Counted from the stretch's first letter, positions 33,531 to 42,375 are shown. The stretch is 64,000 bases of DNA from CAG-217 sp963605415 (GCA_963605415.1 CAVCUL010000006.1:51398-115397), one strand, 5' to 3'. Program-made: numbers and translations. The notes: generated by a model from the sequence alone, not told the origin.

Positions 33531-34928
33531 CTATTCGCTCTCCTTGTCCACCAAGGTGCGCAGCACGGAACCTGCAATGGGGCCGGCCGTCTGGGAGCCG
33601 GAACCGCCGTGCTCTACCACCACCACAAAGGCGTAAGGGTGGTCCTCATCATCCATAAAGCCCACAAACCAGGCGGTATTGTGGTCGCTGTCGTTGTCTA
33701 TCTCGGCAGTGCCGCTTTTGGCGCACAGGTGCAGACCCTTGTAGTTGTACTCACCATACTGGGCCTTTACATTATTGCGCATCAGCTTTTTCAGCTGGGC
33801 AGCGGTCTCCGTGCTCAGCAGCTGGGTTTCGTTTTTCGTAATATTCAAATTCAGTGCCTTGCCTGCCTGAGTGGCCAGGGAGGTCACCTCGTTAAAGGAC
33901 ACCACCTTGCCGTCGTTGGCAATGGCTGCCATATAGCGTAGCATGGCAATGGGGGGCAGCAGGGTGTCGCCCTGTCCGATCCCCGTCCAGCCCACATAAT
34001 CATCTGCATCGCTCTTTTCCAGGAAGAAGCGCCCCTGCTCGGAGGTCAGTTTATTGCTGACATTGACCTTACTGGTGAGCCCCAGCGTCTCTACGGTGCT
34101 GGCCAGCTTCTCCGGCCCCAGCTCAATGGCAATCTGGGCAAAGGTGGCGTTACAGCTCTTGGCCAGCGCCTGCTTAAAGGTCAGGCGGCCGTGCACGCCG
34201 TTGCAGCGGATCGGCTCGCCCTTGCCCGGGTCATATTCTCCGGTACACTCCCAGGTGCGGTCCATTAGGTCTGAAATATTCTCAATAGCGCAGGCGGCAG
34301 TCACCAGCTTAAAGGTGGAGCCGGGAGTATATAATCCGGTCATCAACCGATTGATGTATACGCCCTCATAAGCGGAATTGGTGTTCAAATCCGACGGCTC
34401 GTCCTCAATATCATAAGAGGGTGTGGACACCGCACACACAATGTCGCCGGTTTTGTAATTGACCACGCCCACGGTGCCCGCCTTGTAGTCGCTGAGCAGA
34501 CTGTATGCCTTGGCGCACACCTCGCTGTCTATAGTCAGCTGCATATTGTTACCCTTGCCGTAGCGCTCAATGGAATACACACCGAACAGCAGATTATAAC
34601 CGGTCAAATTGGCCTTGTACACAGACTGAATGCCGGAGGAAATAAAGCCCTTGGTGTCGCCTACCGTGTGGAGGGTGGCCTTGCGCACCGTGGCGTCTTC
34701 CGCATATACCCGCTTGCCGTCCTTGGTCTCTGCCAGCACCACCCCGTCTGCAGATGTAATGGTGCCTGCGCCGATCAGCTCGCCGTTTTTGTAAATATGG
34801 GTATTGTAGGTTTTCATCACCCAGGTGTCGCCGTTCTCCACCAGGCTGTAAGTCATAAAGCCCAGCCCAAAGAGAAAGGCAAAGGCCATCATCCACAGGA
34901 AAATGCCCCGCTTGGTAATCATCTTCAT
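33531..34928 (-). CDS. Class B penicillin-binding protein (transpeptidase)
   Basis: A 465-residue bitopic PBP: one N-terminal helix (about 8-28), a small dimerisation region and a transpeptidase domain with STFK near residue 203 (nucleophile Ser), SCN near 258 and KSGTAE near 402. It cross-links peptidoglycan and pairs with the SEDS glycosyltransferase encoded just upstream (overlap four bases). It is shorter than typical PBP2/FtsI, resembling PbpA of the actinobacterial and clostridial FHA-RodA-PbpA cluster, and has no PASTA repeats. Confidence 0.93.
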   Translation of the reverse strand: MKMITKRGIFLWMMAFAFLFGLGFMTYSLVENGDTWVMKTYNTHIYKNGELIGAGTITSADGVVLAETKDGKRVYAEDATVRKATLHTVGDTKGFISSGIQSVYKANLTGYNLLFGVYSIERYGKGNNMQLTIDSEVCAKAYSLLSDYKAGTVGVVNYKTGDIVCAVSTPSYDIEDEPSDLNTNSAYEGVYINRLMTGLYTPGSTFKLVTAACAIENISDLMDRTWECTGEYDPGKGEPIRCNGVHGRLTFKQALAKSCNATFAQIAIELGPEKLASTVETLGLTSKVNVSNKLTSEQGRFFLEKSDADDYVGWTGIGQGDTLLPPIAMLRYMAAIANDGKVVSFNEVTSLATQAGKALNLNITKNETQLLSTETAAQLKKLMRNNVKAQYGEYNYKGLHLCAKSGTAEIDNDSDHNTAWFVGFMDDEDHPYAFVVVVEHGGSGSQTAGPIAGSVLRTLVDKESE

Positions 34929-36199
34929 TTCTTGCGCACACCTCCCAGATAGTTGTATGTCCGCACATCGGAGGCCTTAATAAAGGCCAGCACCGCCCAG
35001 CAGGAGATCATGGAGGAGCCGCCTTGGCTCACAAAGGGCAGGGTCACGCCGGTAAGGGGCAGCACATCGGTAATGCCAAAGATATTCAGCGCCGTTTGGA
35101 ACAGCAGCAGCCCCGCTGCCGCCACGGCGGCAATGGAGTAGAAAGTGGAGCGGGCGGCAATGCTGTTTACCAGCGCCGACACAGCAATAGCCACAAAGGA
35201 CAGCACCAGCAGCAGCCCAAAGAGAAAGCCCCATTCCTCGCAGATCACGCCAAAGATCAGGTCCGTGGTGCGTGCCCACACTCCCCGGGTGGAACCGGCG
35301 CCGATCCCCAACCCCAGCAGTCCGCCGGAGGCCAGACCCACCAGCACCCGGGTCTGCTGATACCCGCTGTCGTTATAATGCTCCCACACATGGCGGTACA
35401 CGGAGAAGCGGGCGGTCACATAGGACTTATACTTAATCACGATAAACCCGCCCATAGCCGCAGAGGCCAGGGCCAGAAAAATGGTCTTAATATCGCCGGA
35501 GTTCATAAAGGCAATAATCAGGAAGGTCACAAAGAAGATCAGCGCCGTACCAAAGTCCTTAATGACAATCAGTGCCCCCACACAAGCCAGAGAAAAACCG
35601 ATAAAGGCATACAGGTTCTTGGATGTCTGGATTTTTTCCAGGGTGGCAGCGCCTACAAAAATAAAGGCGATCTTCACAAATTCCGACGGCTGGAAGGTCA
35701 CACCGAAAATGGTAATCCAGTTGCGGGCGCCGTGAGTCACCTTAGCAATGGCAATATTGACAATCAGCAGCAAAATGGCCGCCACCGCCACCGGCAGGCG
35801 CAGGCGCATACACAGGTCCACATCACCCATCAGGAACACCAGCACAATAAAGCCGATGACCCCGGCCACCAGCATCAGCAGCTGCTTAAAGGCGTCGTCC
35901 GGCTTAATGCTGCCGATCACGGCAATACCCACCCCGGACAGAAAAAAGGCAATAAATTCCAGTTCAAAGTTCCGCCGGTGCATGGCAAAGTAAAACACGC
36001 TCACATACAGCCATTCCAGCACAATCAGCGCCAGCGTACACAGCAGCACCTTGACTTCAAAGGTGCCTGTGCCGCCGGCAGCCGCCGTGCCGCTGAGCAG
36101 CTGAAACACGCTGAGCACCATTAAAAGGGCAAAATTGTTAATAGGTTTAATATGGGGCAGCTTCTTTTGCTTGGGGGCTGCCGTTTTCTTTTTTGGCAT
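34925..36199 (-). CDS. SEDS peptidoglycan polymerase (FtsW/RodA/SpoVE family)
   Basis: A 424-residue protein with about ten transmembrane helices. SEDS signatures include GARNWITIFGVTFQPSEFVKIAFI, KDFGTALIFFVTF and the C-terminal LPLTGVTLPFVSQGGSSMI. It polymerises lipid II; its partner PBP follows. Whether it serves division (FtsW) or elongation (RodA) is not decidable from sequence; the FHA-SEDS-PBP order resembles the RodA-PbpA cluster of actinobacteria. Confidence 0.93.
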   Translation of the reverse strand: MPKKKTAAPKQKKLPHIKPINNFALLMVLSVFQLLSGTAAAGGTGTFEVKVLLCTLALIVLEWLYVSVFYFAMHRRNFELEFIAFFLSGVGIAVIGSIKPDDAFKQLLMLVAGVIGFIVLVFLMGDVDLCMRLRLPVAVAAILLLIVNIAIAKVTHGARNWITIFGVTFQPSEFVKIAFIFVGAATLEKIQTSKNLYAFIGFSLACVGALIVIKDFGTALIFFVTFLIIAFMNSGDIKTIFLALASAAMGGFIVIKYKSYVTARFSVYRHVWEHYNDSGYQQTRVLVGLASGGLLGLGIGAGSTRGVWARTTDLIFGVICEEWGFLFGLLLVLSFVAIAVSALVNSIAARSTFYSIAAVAAAGLLLFQTALNIFGITDVLPLTGVTLPFVSQGGSSMISCWAVLAFIKASDVRTYNYLGGVRKK

Positions 36200-36214
36200 G
36201 GGGCTGCTCCTTTC

Positions 36215-36967
36215 TTACTTCTCGTAAAACAAAAACACCTTGTCCCCAAAGGTGAGCATATCTTCGTCAAAAATCAGCTGGGGCTGGGTGATAAACCGAC
36301 CGTTGAGCTTGGTGCCGTTGTGACTGTCCAGGTCATACACTGCCCATCCCTTGGAAGTGCGGCGCAGCCGGGCGTGGTGAGCGCTGACCGTGGGACTGAG
36401 CAGTTGAATATCCGCGTCCTCGCCCCGACCGATGAGCACCTCTTGCTTTTTGATGTATACCGGGCGGTGGGTCTCTGCGTCCACCAGCACCCCGTAGGCC
36501 ACCGTTTGGCCCCGGTTCTGCCGGGCAGCGGTGCGCATTTGGGTGCGGTCGTCGGTAGAGATGGCCTCTTTGCACAGGAATTGCAGCGGAATGGTGCCGA
36601 TCATCAGAATATCGCCGTCTGCCAGCGGTGCCCGCTGGTCCACCGGCTTTCCATTGACCTGCACACCGTTCTTAGAGAAGGTGTCTGTCACCACCCAGCC
36701 GTCCTTTTTCTTGGCAATCACCGCATGGAAGCGGCTGACGCTGGGCAGAGGCAGCACCACATCATTGGCCTTACTTTTGCCAATGGAGGTCTCCCAATGG
36801 TTAATATCCATCACGGAGCCGTTGTTCTGATCCACCAACTGGGCCATTTTGTGCACCCGGGGTCGGTTGCGAAACAGAGAGATCACGCACACCGCCAGAA
36901 TCAGCAGCGCCAGCACCGGCAGCACATACCGCAGCACCCCAGTCAAGAATTGTAAGATCGTATCCAT
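36215..36967 (-). CDS. Membrane protein with two FHA domains
   Basis: A 250-residue protein: one transmembrane helix (about 8-30), then two forkhead-associated domains. The first has IGKSKANDVVLPLPSVSRFHA, the second IGRGEDADIQLLSPTVSAHHA with LDSHNGTKLNG. FHA domains bind phosphothreonine, so a Ser/Thr kinase probably controls the downstream SEDS-PBP pair; no such kinase is in this operon. It is the first gene of a six-gene operon. Tandem FHA domains on one anchor are unusual compared with single-FHA FhaB. Confidence 0.9.
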   Translation of the reverse strand: MDTILQFLTGVLRYVLPVLALLILAVCVISLFRNRPRVHKMAQLVDQNNGSVMDINHWETSIGKSKANDVVLPLPSVSRFHAVIAKKKDGWVVTDTFSKNGVQVNGKPVDQRAPLADGDILMIGTIPLQFLCKEAISTDDRTQMRTAARQNRGQTVAYGVLVDAETHRPVYIKKQEVLIGRGEDADIQLLSPTVSAHHARLRRTSKGWAVYDLDSHNGTKLNGRFITQPQLIFDEDMLTFGDKVFLFYEK

Positions 36968-37026
36968 AGGTTCAACTTCCTTTTTATCTGCATTTCAAAA
37001 GGCAAATCATACTTCTTATTATTAAC

Positions 37027-37055
37027 AGAATACTGATAATGGGAGAAAAAGTCAA
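37027..37055 (-). promoter_or_regulatory. Promoter of the FHA-SEDS-PBP operon
   Basis: On the minus strand TTGACT (37050-37055) and TATTCT (37027-37032) are 17 bases apart. Confidence 0.65.
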
Positions 37056-37061
37056 GAAGTA

Positions 37062-37090
37062 TTGCAATTCCCGCCCCTTTCGTTTATACT
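37062..37090 (+). promoter_or_regulatory. Promoter of galM
   Basis: TTGCAA (37062-37067) and TATACT (37085-37090) are 17 bases apart, about 50 bases before the start codon. Confidence 0.7.
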
Positions 37091-37138
37091 GAAAATGGAA
37101 AAATTGGGCGGCATTTCGCCCGGTAAGGAGCCTTTGTT

Positions 37139-38191
37139 ATGATTAAAAAAACGGTCTTTGGCCATCTGCCCTCCGGGGAACAGGTGGACCTTTATACCAT
37201 CACCAACAGCCGGGGCGCCAGCGTGTCGTTGCAGACCCTGGGCGCCGGGATCGTGCGCCTGTATATGCCGGACAAGAACGGCCACCTGGGCGATGTAGTG
37301 CTGGGCTTTGACGACCCGGCTCTTTATACAGACCCGGACCTGGGCTACCAGGGACTGGTGGTGGGCCGCTGGGCCAACCGGATTCGCGGGGCGGCCTTTG
37401 ACTTTCAGGGTCAAACCTACCACACCCCCATGAACCAGGGGCAGTGGACTCTCCACGGTGGCGGGCGCATGAGCTTTCACCTGTGGCAGGTAAAAGGCAC
37501 CACGGAGAACAGTATTACTTTTTCCCGCTTTTCGCCGGATATGGAGGACGGCTTCCCCGGCAACTTCACCTTGCAGGTGACCTATACCCTGACGGAGGAG
37601 AACACCCTGCGGCTGGCCTACCGGGTAGACAGCGACCGGGACACGGTAGCCAACCCCACCAACCATGTGTATTTTAACCTATCCTGCGACCCGGCAAAGA
37701 CCGTTGAGAGCCATGTGCTCACCGTCCACGCCGACCGGTTTACAGAGACGGACGACGACCAGCTACCCACCGGCGAGCTGGGCGACCTGACAGGCACCAT
37801 GATGGACTTCTCTGCCCCCCACCCCATCGGGGAGCGGATCGACGAGCCGTTCCGGGCTGTGATCCCCGGGATCGGCTATGATAACAACTTCTGCCTGACT
37901 AAGGCGAACCCCAGAGCCTTTGAAGAAGCGGCCGTGCTGTGGGAGCCGGAGAGCGGGCGGCGACTGTCCGTGTGGACGGACCTGCCCGGCGTGCAGGTCT
38001 ATTGCGGCGGCTGGCTGAAAAAGGACGGCAACCCGGGCAAGGGCGACTCCAAGGTCACCTACCGCCGGGGCGTGGCGCTGGAGACCCAGTTCTATCCGGA
38101 CAGCCTCCATTGCCCCAACTTCCCGGTAGAGTTCGTCAAAGCCGGCGTCCCCTTCATCACCACCACCGAATTCCGCTTTGATACCAAATAA
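37139..38191 (+). CDS. galM: Aldose 1-epimerase
   Basis: A 350-residue mutarotase interconverting alpha and beta anomers of galactose and glucose. Active-site motifs are NRIRGAAF near the start, TNHVYFNL (His base) and the C-terminal ALETQFYPDSLHCPNF (catalytic Glu in LETQ). It may feed the Leloir pathway with galactose; the GH112 operon in this window also yields galactose 1-phosphate. The ATG follows AAGGAG. Monocistronic. Confidence 0.93.
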   Translation: MIKKTVFGHLPSGEQVDLYTITNSRGASVSLQTLGAGIVRLYMPDKNGHLGDVVLGFDDPALYTDPDLGYQGLVVGRWANRIRGAAFDFQGQTYHTPMNQGQWTLHGGGRMSFHLWQVKGTTENSITFSRFSPDMEDGFPGNFTLQVTYTLTEENTLRLAYRVDSDRDTVANPTNHVYFNLSCDPAKTVESHVLTVHADRFTETDDDQLPTGELGDLTGTMMDFSAPHPIGERIDEPFRAVIPGIGYDNNFCLTKANPRAFEEAAVLWEPESGRRLSVWTDLPGVQVYCGGWLKKDGNPGKGDSKVTYRRGVALETQFYPDSLHCPNFPVEFVKAGVPFITTTEFRFDTK

Positions 38192-38210
38192 TGCGTAGGA
38201 AAAGCAGAAA

Positions 38211-38236
38211 GGCCACCCGCTACGGGTGGTCTTTTT
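38211..38236 (+). terminator. Terminator of galM
   Basis: A stem GGCCACCCG/CGGGTGGTC with a three-base loop is followed by six T. Confidence 0.85.
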
Positions 38237-38303
38237 TATGGCTTGTAAATGCCAAAATATACTTTATTCACCGTAGAGATTGCTTTAACGCACCACATGC
38301 CTT

Positions 38304-39305
38304 TTAGATAATATTCCGATAAAACCGAATGGTAAAAGTGGTGCCAACGCCTACGGTGCTTTGCACCTCCACGGTGGCGTTCTCCCGGTTCAGCACGGAT
38401 CTGCTCAGCGCCAGGCCAATGCCAACGCTGTCCGCCCCGGCGTTTTTGCCCTTGTAAAACCGCTCAAAAATATGGGGCAGGTCCTCTTTTTCGATCCCGC
38501 AGCCGTCGTCGGCGATCACCAGCTGGCAGTAGAGGGCGGTTTGGGTGCCGGTCAGGCACAGGGTGCCGCCGTCGTCCATATGTTCCAGGCAGTTTTTGAC
38601 AATGTTCTGCACCGCTTCCACCGTCCACAGTCGGTCGCCCAGGAATTGTCCTTGGTCGCAGTCCACTGCCAGGGTCATTTGGCGCAGCTCCGCCTGGATG
38701 GTAAAGGGCGCCAGCGCCTGCTCCACCACCGTGGCCAGCTCCACCGGCTCTTTGCGCAGCACCGCCGTGCCTGCGTCAAATTTGCTGATCTTCAGCAGGG
38801 TGGTGATCATCCACTGCATTTTTTCCAGCTGGGTGGAAATGCCCTTGAGGAATTCCAGCCGCTTTTCCGTGGGCAGGTCCTCTTCCAGCAGCAGATCCGT
38901 CATCACCGTCATGGAGGTAATGGGGGTCTTTAGCTGGTGGGAGATGTCGGCCAGTGCGTCTGCCAGGTAGGTTTTGTCCTTTTGCATCAGGTCGGCCTGA
39001 GTTTGCAGCTTGCGGGCGGTTTTGTAAATATTATTTTCCAGAATGGACAACTCGCCCTCCCGGTTGTTGGCGGGCGCCAACAGCGGTGCCGTGCCGTTGA
39101 CCAGGGTGGTCAGGTAGTCGGACAGCCGCCGAATTTCTCGGAACCGGTTGCGGGTGTACAGGCAAAATACCGCCAGCAGCGCCCCGCAGCCAACCAGGCA
39201 GACCAGGCCCATGGTGACGCTTTGCCAAAAGCCCACGCCGATAAGCAGGGCGCTGATCACCAGCCCCAGCACCAACGCGCGGCGAAAATGCTTATCTCCC
39301 CTCAT
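38304..39305 (-). CDS. Sensor histidine kinase
   Basis: A 333-residue kinase with two N-terminal helices close together (about 10-48), leaving almost no outside loop, as in the intramembrane-sensing (Bce-like) group. The H-box is DISHQLKTPITSM; then NIVKNCLEHM (N-box), DDGCGIEKEDLPHIFERF and GIGLALSRSV. It overlaps its response regulator by four bases. Bce-like kinases usually sit beside an ABC transporter; here the only candidate in the window is at 49835-53097. Confidence 0.9.
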   Translation of the reverse strand: MRGDKHFRRALVLGLVISALLIGVGFWQSVTMGLVCLVGCGALLAVFCLYTRNRFREIRRLSDYLTTLVNGTAPLLAPANNREGELSILENNIYKTARKLQTQADLMQKDKTYLADALADISHQLKTPITSMTVMTDLLLEEDLPTEKRLEFLKGISTQLEKMQWMITTLLKISKFDAGTAVLRKEPVELATVVEQALAPFTIQAELRQMTLAVDCDQGQFLGDRLWTVEAVQNIVKNCLEHMDDGGTLCLTGTQTALYCQLVIADDGCGIEKEDLPHIFERFYKGKNAGADSVGIGLALSRSVLNRENATVEVQSTVGVGTTFTIRFYRNII

Positions 39306-39973
39306 TCGTCCACCTTGTAGCCCATGCCCCGCACGGTCTTAATGATCTGCGGCTCCACCGGGTCATCCTCGATCTTCTCCCGCAGCCGCTTGATGTACAC
39401 GCTCAGGGTGTTGTCGCTGACAAAGTCGCCGGCCACATCCCAAATGCTCTCCAGCAGCATACTGCGGCTGAGCACCCGGCCCCGGTTTTGTAGGAAGGTC
39501 AGCAGCAGTTTGTATTCCAGGGCGGTGAGGATCACTTCCTGCCCGTTTTTCAGCACTTTGCCCTCTTTCACCCGCACGGTCAGGCCGCCTGCCCGGATCT
39601 CCTCGGTGGCGGCGCCCTTGCTGCGGCGAAGTACCGTCTTGATCCGCGCCATCAGCTCCCGCAGGCGAAAGGGCTTGCTGATGTAGTCGTCGGCGCCCAG
39701 CTCCAGCCCCATCACCACATTCACTTCATCATCAAAGGCGGTGAGGAAGATCACCGGCGTGTCGTCCTTGGCTTTAATGGCCTTGCACACATCGTAGCCG
39801 CTGCCGTCCGGCAGGGTCAGATCCAGCAGGCACAGGTCAAATCGGTGGGCATTCACCGTCTCCAGCGCCCGGGCCACCGTGGCACAGTGGGTCACCGTGT
39901 AGCCCTCGCTCTCCAGGGAGTAGCACAGCCCCTGGGCAATGGCCGGGTCGTCCTCCAGCATTAGAATGTTCAT
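39302..39973 (-). CDS. OmpR-family response regulator
   Basis: A 223-residue regulator with a receiver domain (EDD acidic pocket, phospho-Asp in LLDLTLP, Thr in FLTA, Lys in SKPF) and a C-terminal winged helix (LTALEYKLLLTFL, DNTLSVYIKRLREKI). The ATG at 39973 follows GAGGAGG; upstream in-frame starts would extend the receiver domain with unrelated sequence. It is the first gene of a two-gene operon with the kinase. Confidence 0.94.
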   Translation of the reverse strand: MNILMLEDDPAIAQGLCYSLESEGYTVTHCATVARALETVNAHRFDLCLLDLTLPDGSGYDVCKAIKAKDDTPVIFLTAFDDEVNVVMGLELGADDYISKPFRLRELMARIKTVLRRSKGAATEEIRAGGLTVRVKEGKVLKNGQEVILTALEYKLLLTFLQNRGRVLSRSMLLESIWDVAGDFVSDNTLSVYIKRLREKIEDDPVEPQIIKTVRGMGYKVDE

Positions 39974-40000
39974 ACCACACCTCCTCGGCGTTCTCTCCCC

Positions 40001-40029
40001 ATAGTACCACATTCCGCCCCGCCGCGCAA
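40001..40029 (-). promoter_or_regulatory. Candidate promoter of the two-component operon
   Basis: On the minus strand TTGCGC (40024-40029) and TACTAT (40001-40006) are 17 bases apart; both deviate from consensus. Confidence 0.45.
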
Positions 40030-40074
40030 CAGGCATGGGTTGCCGTGTGGGCGTAGGGGGGCTGTTGGGGTTTG

Positions 40075-40290
40075 TTTTAGAGCACCTCCGGTGCAATCCC
40101 CCCTGCGGCTATGCCGCTTTCCCCCCTTTGCAAGGGGGGCGAAGATTTTGTAACCGATATGCCTCCCTTGAAAAGGGTGACTCCCCGCAGTGCAGGGAGA
40201 TGTCGCGCAGCGACAGAGGGGACGGGCACCGGTTCGGTGCTGTCACGAAGTGACTGAGGGATTATGTGGGCGGATACTATCCGCCCCTAC
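40075..40290. repeat. Dispersed intergenic repeat D
   Basis: This lies in the 438-base space between the response regulator and the GNAT gene. It has the CACCTCCGGTGCAATCCCCCC block, the CCCCCCTTTGCAAGGGGGG palindrome, CCTCCCTTGAAAAGGG, the hairpins around GCAGTGCAGGGAG and TGTCGCGCAGCGACA, and an inner hairpin with arms GTCAC and GTGAC (40242-40254). Nothing gene-like is seen in the rest of this space. Confidence 0.85.
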
Positions 40291-40411
40291 CGCTTGTGCC
40301 ATACGCAAAAATACGGTGTTGTTGGGATAGAATGAGCATTGCACTTTGTGTGTTCATGTGTTAAAATCAGGATAGCATTGGCGAGTATTGAACCGATTTG
40401 AGGTTGAATTG

Positions 40412-40840
40412 ATGATCAGAGAAGCAAATGTAAACGACTATACCGACATTCACAAAATCTGCTGTCAGGATTTGGGTTATAACTGTAACGCCGATTTGGT
40501 CAAGGAAAGATTGAAGAATCTGGATTCAAGCAGAGAAAGGGTTTTTGTTGCTGTAATGGACGGTAAGGTCGTTGGTTATGTTCATGCGGAGAAATACAAC
40601 ACGCTTTATTTTGAAAGCCTGGTCAACATTTTAGGTTTAGCCGTGTCAAAAGCATATCGCAGAAAGGGCTGCGGCAAAGCCCTTATGAACGCTGTGGAAA
40701 ATTGGGCAAAGGTATGCGGCATACACGCTGTTCGGCTGAATTCCGGGAAGGCCAGAACAGAGGCGCACAAATTCTATCGTTCAATCGGGTATGACAACCA
40801 AAAAGCACAGATTCGGTTTTTTAAAAATTTAACAAAATAG
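40412..40840 (+). CDS. GNAT-family N-acetyltransferase
   Basis: A 142-residue acetyltransferase with the GNAT core: an N-terminal REANVNDY strand, LGLAVSKAYRRKGCGKALM (acetyl-CoA pyrophosphate loop, RxxGxGxA-like) and the C-terminal HKFYRSIGYDN. The substrate is unknown. The ATG at 40412 follows GAGGT; a TTG at 40388 is in frame but weak. The gene and its flanks are clearly more AT-rich than the neighbours and use codons such as AAA, GAA and TTT more often, so it may be a recent arrival. Confidence 0.88.
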   Translation: MIREANVNDYTDIHKICCQDLGYNCNADLVKERLKNLDSSRERVFVAVMDGKVVGYVHAEKYNTLYFESLVNILGLAVSKAYRRKGCGKALMNAVENWAKVCGIHAVRLNSGKARTEAHKFYRSIGYDNQKAQIRFFKNLTK

Positions 40841-40888
40841 ATGATGGATCAAATTAAGAATAACCGTGTGAAAACAGATTTCATCGTC

Positions 40889-40928
40889 AAAAAGCAGCTG
40901 CTCGGAATTTTTCGGGTGGCTGCTTTTC
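40889..40928 (+). terminator. Hairpin after the GNAT gene
   Basis: An imperfect inverted repeat (AAAAGCAGCTGCTCG with CGGGTGGCTGCTTTT) ends in TTTT. Confidence 0.55.
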
Positions 40929-40995
40929 CATTTGTCGATTTTATAGCGCCTGAGACGGCATACGATCGGATCATGCCGCAATGGGTAAAGAAAAA

Positions 40996-41020
40996 CAGCA
41001 CTTCCGTGTTGGAAGCGCTG
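40996..41020 (-). terminator. Terminator of rplM-rpsI
   Basis: A stem CAGCACTTCC/GGAAGCGCTG with one mismatch is followed by TTTTTCTTT on the minus strand. Confidence 0.75.
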
Positions 41021-41039
41021 TTGGGATAATCTGTATAAA

Positions 41040-41438
41040 TTATCTCTTGGAGAACTGGGGAGCACGACGGGCCTTTTTCAGACCGGGCTTCTTTCTCTCC
41101 TTCATTCTGGGGTCACGGGTCAGGAAACCGGCCTTCTTCAGTGCAGGACGCAGGCTCTCGTCATACTGCAGCAGGGCACGGGACAGACCGTGACGGATAG
41201 CACCGGCCTGGCCGGTCACGCCGCCGCCGTTTACACGGCAAACGATGTCAAACTTCTCGGCAGTGTCGGTGATGGCCAGAGGCTGACGCACGATCAGCTT
41301 CAAGGTCTCCAGACCAAAGTAATCATCAATGTCTCTGTCGTTGATGGTGATCTTGCCGGTACCTGCATAAACGCGTACACGAGCAACAGATTCTTTTCTG
41401 CGGCCGGTGCCGTAGAAATACGGATTCGTTTCGTACAT
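41040..41438 (-). CDS. rpsI: 30S ribosomal protein S9
   Basis: A 132-residue S9 with GTGRRKESVARVR at the start, the GGGVTGQAGAIRHGLSRAL core and the basic C-terminal tail ending in KR that reaches the P site. Co-transcribed with rplM 16 bases upstream. Confidence 0.98.
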   Translation of the reverse strand: MYETNPYFYGTGRRKESVARVRVYAGTGKITINDRDIDDYFGLETLKLIVRQPLAITDTAEKFDIVCRVNGGGVTGQAGAIRHGLSRALLQYDESLRPALKKAGFLTRDPRMKERKKPGLKKARRAPQFSKR

Positions 41439-41454
41439 AATTCAGATACCTCCC

Positions 41455-41883
41455 TTACTTATTCCAAGCTTCCGGCTTCTGGGCCTCGTGCTTGTGGTCT
41501 GCGCCCTTGAAAATGCGGCATCTGGTCAGCTGCTTGCGGCCCAGAGTGCTGTCCGGCAGCATACCCTTAACAGCCAGTTCCATGGCGAAGTCGCTCTTCT
41601 CGGCCATCAGGGTGCCATACTTGACTTCCTTCAGGTTGCCGATGTAGCCGGTGTGGTGCTGATACAGCTTCTTGTTCAGCTTGTCGCCGGTGAGAACGGC
41701 CTTATCGGTGTTGATGATGATGACAAAATCGCCGCAATCCACATGGGGGGCGAAGATCGGCTTATGCTTGCCTCTCAGCAGGGTGGCAGCCTCAGCGGCT
41801 ACACGGCCCAGGGGCTTGTCAGCAGCGTCGATCACATACCATTTGCGTTCGATCTCGTCCGCTTTAGGCATAAATGTTGACAT
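41455..41883 (-). CDS. rplM: 50S ribosomal protein L13
   Basis: A 142-residue L13 beginning MSTFMPKADEIERKWYVIDA and containing KPLGRVAAEAATLLRGKHK and the VKGMLP motif. The ATG at 41883 follows GGAGG; an upstream in-frame extension covers the leader and promoter and is not coding. First gene of the L13-S9 operon. Confidence 0.98.
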   Translation of the reverse strand: MSTFMPKADEIERKWYVIDAADKPLGRVAAEAATLLRGKHKPIFAPHVDCGDFVIIINTDKAVLTGDKLNKKLYQHHTGYIGNLKEVKYGTLMAEKSDFAMELAVKGMLPDSTLGRKQLTRCRIFKGADHKHEAQKPEAWNK

Positions 41884-41947
41884 AATCGCTAGTCCTCCGT
41901 TGTTCAAATTCTCCGCAGAGCCCTTGGCTCTTTCTGCGTGCCGGAAT
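41884..41947 (-). promoter_or_regulatory. Probable L13 leader
   Basis: The rplM leader has an inverted repeat (GCAGAAAGAGCC with GGGCTCTGC) just upstream of the ribosome site. L13 leaders that bind the protein and autoregulate the operon are known in Firmicutes; I infer this from position and structure only. Confidence 0.5.
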
Positions 41948-41976
41948 ATAATAGCACAGGCGGGGGTCAAAGTCAA
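41948..41976 (-). promoter_or_regulatory. Promoter of rplM-rpsI
   Basis: On the minus strand TTGACT (41971-41976) and TATTAT (41948-41953) are 17 bases apart, with a TG-n extension. Confidence 0.8.
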
Positions 41977-42087
41977 CATTTTTGGCGAACAAATTTAATA
42001 TATCTTGCCGATACTCGCTTATTCTCCTGTTATCTCGATCGTTCTTATCAAATGCTCGTTTTTAATTTATAGAAAGGAAGGGGTAGA

Positions 42088-42327
42088 ATGGACCCGTGCG
42101 CGGTGAATTTGGCGGCAAGCGCCCTGGCCTGCGCCCTGGCAGAGGGCAAAAGCCGGGAGCAGCTGGCGGTGCTGTCCGCCCTGCTGACCCAGGTGGGGGA
42201 CAGCCTGGCAACTATGCTGGCGGCGATGGACTGCGGCGGCTCCGCCACCGGCGATAGCGGGAGCAGCCTGCCGGGCACTGCCGGTGCCAGCGGTTCAGCC
42301 TATGGCGCCTATACCGATAATATATAG
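42088..42327 (+). CDS. Small DUF6774-like protein
   Basis: A 79-residue acidic protein beginning MDPCAVNLAASALACALAEG and continuing LAVLSALLTQVGDSLATM, similar to the clostridial DUF6774 family of about 50-80 residues with unknown function. The C-terminus is a Gly/Ser/Ala-rich tail. A strong AAGGAAGGGG ribosome site precedes it. It lies just before the RrF2-metF operon but seems separately transcribed. Confidence 0.72.
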   Translation: MDPCAVNLAASALACALAEGKSREQLAVLSALLTQVGDSLATMLAAMDCGGSATGDSGSSLPGTAGASGSAYGAYTDNI

Positions 42328-42346
42328 GAAAAACCGCCCGGCGCAG

Positions 42347-42375
42347 TTGAATTCCTACCTTTTTTGTGGTATTAT
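42347..42375 (+). promoter_or_regulatory. Promoter of the RrF2-metF-metH operon
   Basis: TTGAAT (42347-42352) and TATTAT (42370-42375) are 17 bases apart, ending 17 bases before the start codon. No SAM or B12 riboswitch or T-box fits in this short leader. Confidence 0.65.

Noticed and set aside
40841..41029. A 62-codon open frame after the GNAT gene
   Set aside because: It lies across two inverted repeats that act as terminators for the genes on both sides, has no ribosome site, and its product matches no family I know.
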